Shown: positions 1 through 5,123 of the stretch, piece after piece
Position numbering within the stretch: the first letter of the stretch is position 1
Layout of the letters: each line of letters starts with the position of its first letter
Source: Methylomonas sp.
Lineage (GTDB): Bacteria > Pseudomonadota > Gammaproteobacteria > Methylococcales > Methylomonadaceae
NCBI GenBank assembly: GCA_028688235.1
Contig: JAQTYP010000281.1
Location: 1 to 5,123 of the forward strand
Length of the DNA stretch: 5,123 nt
Reading direction: 5' to 3'
Position numbers and translations under genes: made by a program
The notes under the pieces: generated by a model
Told to the model about the DNA's origin: nothing
The model's input: the letters and a program-made list of their open reading frames with translations, nothing else
The model's database searches: none

Positions 1-1504
1 CCTCGTTGATACCCGTGTTCTTCAAATCATGGATCAATATTTTCAACATATTGATGATGATGGTTTTATTATCCGGCATGACAGTCATGGCTTTCTCGAA
101 CAAATCCATGGCTTCCTTGAGCTTACCTTGCTTATAAAGTGCCACGCCTTTATTGTTGGTAGCCACCAATGCCCGCTTGGTCGACTCAATCAACTCCTCG
201 GAATGGTTAGCTATGCCGATGCCGTTTTGCATGCGGCGGATATCGTTTAAAAATCCGTCGTCTTCGATGTGCGCCTTGATCAAATCATTCAACATCGCTT
301 CGGCTTTTTCGTGCTGGTTTTGCAAAAAACAACTACGGGCGATGTCCAGTTGCAAATCCTTAGGCGTATCGTTTCCCAATTGCCGATTGAGTTCCAAGGC
401 CTTCTCTAGGCATTGGTTTGCAGCGTCCTCGTTACCGGCGGCTTTATGCAATTCGACTTCCAACGCCGTCGCGCGCAATTCCGCCTCGGGGTCATCCGGA
501 TATTCTTGCCGCATCGTTTTTAGAACATTCATGGCATGGGCTGCATCTTTGGTTTTATTGTACAGCCTGGCCAAATTGGTAAAGTCGCTACTGGATTTAT
601 AAACGGAATGCTTGCCCAGCGTCACGGTGGCTTTGTAGGCTTTCTCGGCAAGCTCCAAATTTCCGTTTTTGTCGGCCGTTTCGGCCAGCTTTTTCTGTCT
701 CAATATGCATTGAGGGGACAAGTCGACCGCCTGATGCAACACATCCTGCATCTCGGTCGGCTTTTCTTGCGCGTCATAGGCCCTCGACAACCAATCGTAG
801 CCTTCCAAAAACATCGGATTTTCTTTCAACAAGGCTTCGAATATCCGGGCCGCTTCGTCGAAATTCTCGCGGTGAAACTCGATGATACCCAAACCTAATC
901 GGGCCCAGGGCAACTCCCGTTGCTGCAAAATCTGCTGATAGATACTTCCCGCCGTATCGAAATCGCCGACCAGAATCGCCAACTCGGCCCGCTTTTTCAG
1001 CGCGTGATTGCGCATTTTCTTATTATCGTCGGCCAACAACTGATCGCAATTTCGAATGGCCTGGGATAAATTGCCCCGCTGGATTTCAGTTTCGACACTT
1101 TGCAAATACTGCTTACGCAGCAAATTGCGCTCGATGCGGGTAAACAATTGCTGAGTGTTAAACGGTTTCGTCAGATATTCGTCCGGCTTGGCGTCCATCG
1201 CCCCAAGCACCAGACTAATACTTTGCTCGGCAGCAATAATAATGAATATACAACGAGGACTGATTAATTTGCGTTGCCGAGCCTCCTCGAGAACTTGTTG
1301 ACCGGTCTTGCCTTCGCCCAGATTGTAATCGCACAATACGATATCGAAGTTGTGCTGAGTCATCGCATTGATGGCATTGACGCCGTTGTCCGTTTCGACG
1401 ATGTTATCGGCGTCCAGCGCATACAGCATATCCCTTATCGCCCTACGCATTACCGAATAGTCTTCGACAATCAAAATAGCTTTACCTGTCAAAATTGACT
1501 TCAT
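1..1504 (-). CDS. Response regulator: N-terminal receiver domain fused to TPR repeats (3' end beyond window)
   Basis: This is a cytoplasmic two-component response regulator whose output is probably protein-protein binding through tetratricopeptide repeats, since no DNA-binding or enzymatic domain is visible. The frame is open for 501 codons from ATG at 1504 to the left edge, so the C-terminus is missing. Residues 9-125 form a CheY-like receiver: LIVED gives the acidic pair E14/D15, the phospho-acceptor is D59 in VLCDYNLG, and the conserved lysine is K113 in YLTKPF. The position normally Thr/Ser (the T of a VTAE-type motif) is Ala91 in IIAAE, which is unusual. Residues ~130-500 are helical repeats. 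Units can be seen at about 200-233, 234-267 and 268-301, and a textbook TPR covers 450-479 (GVALYKQGKLKEAMDLFEKA). An in-frame stop lies at 1520-1522, six codons upstream of the start; there is no clear Shine-Dalgarno. The start is divergent from arsM. The cognate kinase and the target cannot be told from the window. Confidence 0.93.
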   Translation of the reverse strand, partial: MKSILTGKAILIVEDYSVMRRAIRDMLYALDADNIVETDNGVNAINAMTQHNFDIVLCDYNLGEGKTGQQVLEEARQRKLISPRCIFIIIAAEQSISLVLGAMDAKPDEYLTKPFNTQQLFTRIERNLLRKQYLQSVETEIQRGNLSQAIRNCDQLLADDNKKMRNHALKKRAELAILVGDFDTAGSIYQQILQQRELPWARLGLGIIEFHRENFDEAARIFEALLKENPMFLEGYDWLSRAYDAQEKPTEMQDVLHQAVDLSPQCILRQKKLAETADKNGNLELAEKAYKATVTLGKHSVYKSSSDFTNLARLYNKTKDAAHAMNVLKTMRQEYPDDPEAELRATALEVELHKAAGNEDAANQCLEKALELNRQLGNDTPKDLQLDIARSCFLQNQHEKAEAMLNDLIKAHIEDDGFLNDIRRMQNGIGIANHSEELIESTKRALVATNNKGVALYKQGKLKEAMDLFEKAMTVMPDNKTIIINMLKILIHDLKNTGINE

Positions 1505-1619
1505 AATATCGATAACACGTTATTTTTTTCGATTGGATGCATAATTTTATCGGACCGATGCCTGCAACGATAGAACTAAAAATCTGTCAGGGCGGTCACC
1601 TATGGACCCAAAAACGGCA

Positions 1620-1654
1620 GTTAGGATGTAGGGCTAACGTTTTTAAGCGCGTTA
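1620..1654 (+). promoter_or_regulatory. Two overlapping, mutually exclusive candidate stem-loops in the arsM leader
   Basis: GTTAG at 1620-1624 can pair with CTAAC at 1634-1638 and is followed by a G and then five T residues. TAACG at 1635-1639 can pair with CGTTA at 1650-1654. The two stems share bases 1635-1638, so only one can form at a time. The arrangement resembles a small attenuator, but both stems are only 5 bp and AT-rich, so thermodynamic support is weak. A chance occurrence is quite possible. Confidence 0.2.
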
Positions 1655-1672
1655 ACATAGATTAAAACAATC

Positions 1673-1680
1673 AAGGGGGA
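1673..1680 (+). promoter_or_regulatory. Ribosome binding site of arsM
   Basis: AAGGGGGA lies 5 nt before ATG 1686. This strong purine-rich Shine-Dalgarno site fixes the start of arsM and suggests efficient translation. A near copy, AAGGGGA with the same 5-nt spacing, precedes the short frame at 2749. Confidence 0.75.
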
Positions 1681-1685
1681 ATCTC

Positions 1686-2729
1686 ATGAATAACAGCATA
1701 GAAATCGGCGAATCCGTCCGCCATTACTACAGCCAAGTCCTGCAATCCAGTAACGATCTGAAAACCAGCGCCTGCTGTAGTATAGACGCGATGCCGGAAT
1801 ATTTAAAAACCCTGCTCAGGGAACTGCACCCTGAAGTGCTGGAACGCTTCTACGGCTGCGGCTCACCGTTACCACCGGCGCTCGAAGGTAAAACCGTACT
1901 CGACCTCGGTTGCGGCACCGGGCGGGACTGTTATTTGCTCGCTACACTGGTCGGCCCCAATGGCCGCGTCATCGGTGTGGACATGACTCCGGAGCAATTG
2001 GAAATCGCCGTGCGTCACCGTGATTGGCATGCCCGGCGTTTCGGTTACGCCAACGTCGATTTCTTGCACGGCCATATCGAAAACCTGTCCGTGATCGGGA
2101 TAGCCGACAACAGCATCGATGTCGTCGTCTCCAATTGCGTCATCAACCTATCGCCGGAAAAACCCAAAGTGCTGGCCGAAATCTTCAGGGTGCTGAAACC
2201 CGGCGGGGAACTATATTTTTCCGACGTATTCGCCGATAGGCGTATTCCCGCCCTGCTACGCCAAGATCCGGTACTGCTTGGAGAATGCCTGGGTGGTGCC
2301 CTTTATTGGGAAGACTTTCGCCGCATCGTGCAATCATTGGCTTGCCCCGATGTTCGCGTCGTCAAACAAAGCCCAATCAGCCTGGACGATCCCGATGTCG
2401 CCGCCAAAATCGGCATGGTGAAATTTCGTTCGGTCACGGTACGCGCGTTCAAAATGCCACTGGAAGACCGCTGCGAAGATTACGGCCAAGTGGCCTGTTA
2501 TTTGGGAACGATAGCGGAATTTCCGCATGCCTTCGACCTGGACGATCACCATCATTTCGAAACCGGAAGACCGCTACGCGTCTGCGGCAACACCGCAGAC
2601 ATGCTGACAGCCAGCCGCTATGGACAGCATTTTCGGGTCTTGGGCGATAAATCCCGCCACTTCGGCCTGTTCGACTGCTCACCAGGTCCGCAAGGCGAAT
2701 CGGCCGCAGCGGGCGGCTCATGTTGCTGA
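1686..2729 (+). CDS. arsM: Arsenite S-adenosylmethionine methyltransferase (ArsM/AS3MT family)
   Basis: The predicted cytoplasmic enzyme of 347 residues transfers methyl groups from SAM to trivalent arsenic, giving methylated arsenicals. The SAM-binding Rossmann fold is at residues ~68-180: motif I VLDLGCGTGRD (71-81), the acidic end of strand 2 in GVDM (D99), and the post-motif LKPGGELYFSD (170-180). The arsenic-binding cysteines of the family can all be placed. They are the N-terminal pair C30/C31 in SACCS, C58 in RFYGCGSP, C151 in SNCVINLSP and C201 in ECLGGALYWEDF, the last two matching the catalytically essential pair of CmArsM. The C-terminal domain carries LDDHHHFETG and VCGNTADML, and the chain ends in GGSCC, all family-like. 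The start is set by AAGGGGGA 5 nt upstream. No ArsR, ArsB/Acr3 or ArsC gene is in the window, so it is apparently detached from an ars operon. Substrate assignment rests on the cysteine pattern; the exact product is not predictable. Confidence 0.92.
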   Translation: MNNSIEIGESVRHYYSQVLQSSNDLKTSACCSIDAMPEYLKTLLRELHPEVLERFYGCGSPLPPALEGKTVLDLGCGTGRDCYLLATLVGPNGRVIGVDMTPEQLEIAVRHRDWHARRFGYANVDFLHGHIENLSVIGIADNSIDVVVSNCVINLSPEKPKVLAEIFRVLKPGGELYFSDVFADRRIPALLRQDPVLLGECLGGALYWEDFRRIVQSLACPDVRVVKQSPISLDDPDVAAKIGMVKFRSVTVRAFKMPLEDRCEDYGQVACYLGTIAEFPHAFDLDDHHHFETGRPLRVCGNTADMLTASRYGQHFRVLGDKSRHFGLFDCSPGPQGESAAAGGSCC

Positions 2730-2903
2730 ATAAACCAAGGGGATTGCGATGAAAAAATCAACTCTATTTACCAGGGTTGGCTAAGTTGATGATTGCAGAC
2801 ATCTTTATCCCCGCCTTGCACGAAAAACCAACTCTTGCCGTGTCATCATTCTTAAAATAGCCCGGCATCCAATTCGATTTCATGGCCACCATCGATTTAC
2901 CCC
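2730..2903. other. Spacer between arsM and trmL with a possible gene remnant
   Basis: The 174 bp after the arsM stop contain the short frame at 2749 and an AT-rich stretch with TAAAAT at 2853-2858, a possible -10 box for trmL but without a good -35 at normal spacing. I see no strong hairpin-plus-T terminator after arsM, so read-through into trmL cannot be excluded. Confidence 0.4.
2749..2860 (+). pseudogene. Possible truncated or frameshifted small ORF downstream of arsM
   Basis: A strong Shine-Dalgarno (AAGGGGA, 2737-2743) sits 5 nt before ATG 2749, the same arrangement as arsM, which suggests a real translation start. The frame reads MKKSTLFTRVG and stops at 2782-2784. From 2753 the frame one base over is open to TAG 2858-2860 and encodes a hydrophobic stretch, LAKLMIADIFIPAL. 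Removing one A from the run of six after the ATG's G would join the start to this frame as a 36-residue peptide. It could be the remnant of a second gene once co-transcribed with arsM, a very short real peptide, or chance. No family was recognised. Confidence 0.25.
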
Positions 2904-3368
2904 ATGTTCCATATTGCACTTTTTGAACCTAGACTCCCCCCTAACACTGGCAACATCATAAGACTGGTAGCCAACAATGGCTGTTGTCTGCATTTGATCG
3001 AACCCTTAGGCTTCGACTTAGAAGAAAAGAATCTTCGCCGTGCAGGACTTGACTATCACGATCTAGCAAAAGTCTTAAAATATCCGAACTATCAAGAATT
3101 CGAAAGACAGATGCCCGGGCGAACAATTTACGCCTGCACGACCAAAGGAAGCCAGCCTTACACCAATCCAATTTACAAGCCCGGCGATGTATTTTTATTC
3201 GGATCGGAAACAGCCGGTCTGCCCGCCGAGATACTAGACAGTATTCCCGTCGAGCAAAGAATCAAGATTCCGATGATGCCCAATAACAGAAGCCTTAACT
3301 TATCGAATGCAGTGGCGATAATCAGTTATGAAGCATGGCGCCAGCATGGTTTTTATGGCTCCATTTAA
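2904..3368 (+). CDS. trmL: tRNA (cytidine(34)-2'-O)-methyltransferase TrmL
   Basis: TrmL is a SPOUT-class (trefoil-knot) enzyme that uses SAM to methylate the 2'-OH of the wobble nucleotide 34 in tRNA-Leu isoacceptors. It acts as a homodimer in the cytoplasm and supports codon-anticodon pairing. The 154-residue length matches E. coli TrmL (about 157). The family motifs appear in order: PPNTGNIIRL (12-21), HLIEPLGF (30-37), LRRAGLDYHD (44-53), FLFGSETAGLP (97-107, SAM loop) and IPMMPNNRSLNLSNAVAII (122-140, the knot). The C-terminal YEAWRQ (142-147) is also family-typical. Frame and motifs fix ATG 2904; no upstream in-frame start codon was found. The Shine-Dalgarno is poor (ATTTACCCC precedes ATG). 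It stands as a single gene, converging on the DUF2799-like gene with 32 bp between stops. Confidence 0.96.
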   Translation: MFHIALFEPRLPPNTGNIIRLVANNGCCLHLIEPLGFDLEEKNLRRAGLDYHDLAKVLKYPNYQEFERQMPGRTIYACTTKGSQPYTNPIYKPGDVFLFGSETAGLPAEILDSIPVEQRIKIPMMPNNRSLNLSNAVAIISYEAWRQHGFYGSI

Positions 3369-3400
3369 ATCCGATAGGTAAGGGATTGTCGCTGGGTTTT

Positions 3401-3961
3401 CTAATGATACGGACTTGCTTCGTGGCGCAAATGATCCAGTTGCCGCTCATGGTAATAAAGATCGTCGCGCAGCCTATCCCTATTTCGATCGAGTTCTCTA
3501 ATGTCTTGGCGTATCCTTGTGCGATCTTTGTCGGACAGTTTTTTATCGTAAAGATCGCGTTCCCTGCCAGACAGTTCGTTATCGAGTCTTTCCAATTCGG
3601 TGCGGACTTCGTACACTGCGTAGGCGGCAGCATGATATTGAGCGAATAAGCCGTCAATGGCAGGGGGGCAAACATGCCGATAGGGCTCTCCATTCAGACC
3701 TGCTCTAAAAGCATTATCCAGTTGACAATAGTCTCTAAGGCCTAGCTCGCGGCCGGCAAAATACGCCTCATGATTCACGATAATGCCGTATTCCACGCAA
3801 GCCTTTCTATGCTCATCGACTCTGCCACCGATTTGACCGCTACGGCCATCGGCAACGCCCACGCCATACCAATCTCCGCGCATGCACTCTTCACGGCTCA
3901 ACGTGGCGCAGCCAAGCTGAGCAAGTACGATTGAAAATCCGATTATACGCCGCACATTCAT
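3401..3961 (-). CDS. DUF2799-like exported protein with C-terminal coiled coil
   Basis: This 186-residue protein of unknown function is probably in the cell envelope. Residues 1-18 are a short signal sequence (MNVRRIIGFSIVLAQLGC) ending in a cysteine. It looks like a lipoprotein signal, but the -3 residue is Gln instead of Leu/Val, so the lipobox is imperfect. Residues ~22-100 resemble DUF2799: C26, GDWYGVGVADG (29-39), H51, AC (54-55), Y68/G70, GLRDYC (74-79), the repeated aromatic/Gly spacing, and C98. The four cysteines after C18 could form two periplasmic disulfides. Residues ~115-181 are a highly charged, Arg/Asp/Glu/Leu-rich stretch with heptad-like leucines (ELERLDNEL, DIRELDRNRDRLRDDL), predicted to be coiled coil. 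Start at 3961 has only a weak Shine-Dalgarno (GTGGA). The domain name is from memory of the pattern; no reaction is implied. Confidence 0.82.
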   Translation of the reverse strand: MNVRRIIGFSIVLAQLGCATLSREECMRGDWYGVGVADGRSGQIGGRVDEHRKACVEYGIIVNHEAYFAGRELGLRDYCQLDNAFRAGLNGEPYRHVCPPAIDGLFAQYHAAAYAVYEVRTELERLDNELSGRERDLYDKKLSDKDRTRIRQDIRELDRNRDRLRDDLYYHERQLDHLRHEASPYH

Positions 3962-4123
3962 CCGCCATATCCACTGTGATGCCTTATAAGGAACGGATTC
4001 GCGCCGTTCAGCCGAAAGTGTCCACGGCCATCGCTTTTCAAGTTTCGGTTTGCAGGTTCCCGGCCCTATCCACTTCTAATGAAGCGGCGAATTTTGAAGC
4101 GCAAAAGACATGGAAAGCCTAAG

Positions 4124-4129
4124 TATAAT
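4124..4129 (+). promoter_or_regulatory. Candidate -10 box upstream of sdaA
   Basis: TATAAT matches the sigma-70 -10 consensus exactly and would start transcription at about 4136, leaving a leader of roughly 135 nt before sdaA. The hexamer at ideal spacing upstream (4101-4106, GCAAAA) is not a good -35; the nearest, TTGAAG at 4094-4099, is 24 bp away. The call is therefore tentative. Confidence 0.35.
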
Positions 4130-4143
4130 GCCAGAGCATAGAA

Positions 4144-4257
4144 ATGGTAAAAGCGATTCAAAAGATCGGGCCGGCCGCTATCGAACGCCTTTTCGCGGAT
4201 TATTCGCTATTCGAGCTGGGTGATCTCGGTGCTATAGTCTTAGGCGAATTTAATTAA
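4144..4257 (+). CDS. Small open frame (37 codons) in the sdaA leader, hypothetical
   Basis: ATG 4144 to TAA 4255-4257 encodes 37 residues (MVKAIQKIGPAAIERLFADY, then a Leu/Gly-rich tail ending GEFN). The composition looks protein-like, with an amphipathic Lys/Ile/Ala start and a hydrophobic end. It ends 13 nt before sdaA, close enough for translational coupling. However, there is no Shine-Dalgarno in front of the ATG and no family is recognised. It could be a small leader peptide, a fragment of a decayed gene, or chance. The in-frame stop at 4126-4128 rules out a longer N-terminus. Confidence 0.22.
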   Translation: MVKAIQKIGPAAIERLFADYSLFELGDLGAIVLGEFN

Positions 4258-4270
4258 CCGGGTGACTGCA

Positions 4271-5109
4271 ATGGCTATCAGCGTATTCGATATCTTCAAG
4301 ATCGGCATAGGCCCTTCGAGTTCTCATACAGTCGGCCCCATGCGGGCGGCAGCGACATTTGCCGGCGATTTGGAGCGACGAGGCTTGATCGGCCAAGTCT
4401 TGCGTATTCGAGTGGAGTTGTTCGGGTCGCTGGCTGCGACCGGTAAAGGCCACGGCACCGATAATGCGGTCCTGCTGGGACTCGAAGGCGAGGCGCCCGA
4501 CCTGATCGATCCTACCGAGATACCGGAACGGCTGGCGGCCATTCGAGACAGCGGCCGGATTCGACTGCTGCGGCGCCATGCTATTGCCTTTAACGAAAAA
4601 AGTGATTTGCTGTTTCTACGCAAGGTGTTGCCCTATCATTCCAACGGCATGCGTTTTACCGCCTACGCTGGAGGCGATCATGAACTGATTCGAAGCGATT
4701 ATTATTCGGTGGGCGGCGGCTTCGTCGTGACCGGCGTCCATTCCGCCAGCGACCGTTTGAGCAACGACGATACTTGTCTGCCGTATCCATTTAAAACGGG
4801 TGCGGAAATGCTGAAACTGTGCCGGCAAACGCATTTGCCTGTCAGTGCGTTGATGATGGCGAACGAAAAGGCCTGGCTGGACGAGCAGCAGATTAGGCAA
4901 CGGCTTATCGATATTTGGCGGGTCATGCAGGCCTGCGTCGAACGCGGTATGCGCGAAGAAGGCCTACTGCCGGGCGGCATGAAAGTCAAACGTAGGGCCG
5001 CGGCTCTTTATAAGCAGCTGACCGGCGAAATTCCCGGCAAACCCCAAATTTGCCGGTCGGCACCATGGATTGGGTCAATTTGTTCGCGCTGGCGGTCAGC
5101 GAGGAAAAC
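4271..5109 (+). CDS. sdaA: L-serine ammonia-lyase SdaA (3' end cut off by contig end; apparent frameshift near 5046)
   Basis: The iron-sulfur L-serine dehydratase deaminates L-serine to pyruvate and ammonia in the cytoplasm. The window holds the N-terminal ~280 of about 455 residues; the C-terminal catalytic region with the [4Fe-4S] cysteines is outside. Recognisable family blocks are SVFDIFKIGIGPSSSHTVGP (4-23), ELFGSLAATGKGHGTD (49-64), LPYHSNGMRF (120-129), SDYYSVGGGFVV (142-153), VPYPF-like LPYPFKTGAE (170-179), VMQACVERG (218-226) and GLLPGGMKVKRRAAALY (231-247). The frame then drifts after Q259 (5045-5047). The expected continuation, VGTMDWVNLFALAVSEEN, is encoded in another frame at 5056-5109. 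One extra A in the AAA run at 5046-5048 would restore GKPQNLPVGTMDW. ATG 4271 is supported by GGGTGA about 5 nt upstream and agreement with E. coli SdaA's N-terminus. The break is probably a base-call error near the contig end, though a true mutation is possible. Confidence 0.93.
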
Positions 5110-5123
5110 AGATCGGAAGAGCA
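5110..5123 (+). other. Illumina TruSeq adapter sequence at contig end (non-biological)
   Basis: The final 14 bases, AGATCGGAAGAGCA, equal the start of the common Illumina TruSeq adapter. They follow directly after the SdaA codons for AVSEEN, where the family normally continues with Ala-Ala-Gly-Gly, and they do not encode that. The bases are therefore adapter read-through left in the assembly and do not belong to the genome. The exact junction may differ by one base. Confidence 0.93.

Larger units (their letters stand above)
1505..1685. promoter_or_regulatory. Divergent intergenic region between the response regulator and arsM
   Basis: This 181-bp region must carry the promoters of both divergent genes. 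Visible dyads are ATAAC-AC-GTTAT at 1512-1523 and the 11-mer ATCGG-A-CCGAT at 1549-1559. GGTC/GACC forms another around the start of the CACCTATG stretch near 1594-1608. Two overlapping candidates lie at 1620-1638 and 1635-1654. On the minus strand, TTGCAG lies about 18 bp from a weak TATGCA, with the 1549-1559 palindrome in the spacer, so an operator role is conceivable. No known riboswitch consensus was recognised. The promoter assignments are inference only. Confidence 0.4.
3962..4270. other. 309-bp stretch without a confident gene, upstream of sdaA
   Basis: The region lies between the divergent starts of the DUF2799-like gene and sdaA. It holds a perfect TATAAT at 4124-4129, a 37-codon open frame at 4144-4257, and the sdaA ribosome binding site. 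A purine-poor segment (3965-4080) shows nothing recognisable. I see no tRNA, repeat array or known riboswitch consensus. Confidence 0.5.

Noticed and set aside
29..1498. Plus-strand open frames at 29-250, 153-602, 536-898 and 1274-1498
   Set aside because: They are antisense shadows of the minus-strand response regulator, which is continuously open and has clear receiver and TPR motifs; the plus-strand products have no family-like pattern.
1505..1685. Known riboswitch (c-di-GMP, cobalamin, glycine types) in the arsM leader
   Set aside because: None of the core motifs I know (for example the GEMM core or a B12 box) is present; only short dyads are seen.
1869..2721. Other-frame and antisense open frames within arsM (1869-2075, 2024-2239, 2285-2650, 2334-2555, 2449-2721)
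   Set aside because: They overlap a full-length ArsM with all family motifs; their composition is Arg-rich shadow coding without starts supported by ribosome sites.
2956..3171. Minus-strand open frame within trmL
   Set aside because: It lies wholly inside trmL, whose motifs are complete.
3369..3400. Shared terminator between convergent trmL and the DUF2799-like gene
   Set aside because: The 32-bp spacer has no convincing GC-rich inverted repeat; a short GGGTTTTC tract alone is not enough.
3322..3708. Open frames at 3322-3693 (-), 3335-3649 (+) and 3517-3708 (+)
   Set aside because: They overlap the DUF2799-like gene on the minus strand, whose signal peptide, cysteines and coiled coil make it the credible frame.
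3931..4122. Plus-strand 63-codon open frame
   Set aside because: It begins antisense to the start of the DUF2799-like gene, lacks a ribosome site and has no recognisable protein pattern.
4250..4989. Minus-strand open frames 4250-4579, 4324-4623, 4616-4900 and 4702-4989
   Set aside because: These are antisense shadows of sdaA.
1..5123. tRNA or rRNA genes, CRISPR arrays, insertion sequences, integrases or toxin-antitoxin pairs
   Set aside because: No repeat arrays, terminal inverted repeats, tRNA-like cloverleafs or transposase-like proteins were found in either strand by reading.

Overview
The window looks like the right-hand end of a draft contig from a Gram-negative gammaproteobacterium. 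A methane-oxidising relative (Methylococcales type) is plausible from the gene styles and the mixed, roughly half-GC composition, but this is a guess from protein resemblance and no marker gene here fixes the genus. The evidence for a gammaproteobacterial frame is a TrmL very close in pattern to E. coli TrmL, a single-chain SdaA-type L-serine ammonia-lyase, and a DUF2799-type envelope protein.

Layout, left to right. (1) A minus-strand gene runs off the left edge (start at 1504). It encodes a CheY-type receiver domain fused to a long TPR region. It has no stop within the window, and every plus-strand open frame below about 1500 is its shadow. (2) A 181-bp divergent intergenic region (1505-1685) holds several inverted repeats and a strong Shine-Dalgarno site for the next gene. 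(3) A plus-strand arsM (1686-2729) encodes arsenite S-adenosylmethionine methyltransferase, with all four cysteines expected of the family and a terminal Cys-Cys. No arsR, arsenite pump or arsenate reductase is visible beside it. (4) A 174-bp spacer contains a second strong Shine-Dalgarno/ATG that opens only an 11-codon frame, possibly a gene remnant. (5) trmL (2904-3368) encodes the tRNA wobble-position 2'-O-methyltransferase. (6) A convergent minus-strand gene (3401-3961) encodes a DUF2799-like exported protein with a long charged coiled coil. (7) A 309-bp stretch without a confident gene contains a consensus -10 box and a 37-codon open frame. (8) sdaA (from 4271) is cut off by the right end.

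The genes do not form one pathway. Signalling, arsenic detoxification, tRNA modification, an envelope protein and serine catabolism sit side by side, mostly as single-gene units. I found no convincing new multi-gene system. The most concrete observations are: the last 14 bases match the Illumina TruSeq adapter; sdaA has an apparent one-base deletion about 60 bases before that end; the receiver domain lacks the conserved Thr/Ser switch residue; and possible mutually exclusive stem-loops lie just upstream of arsM.
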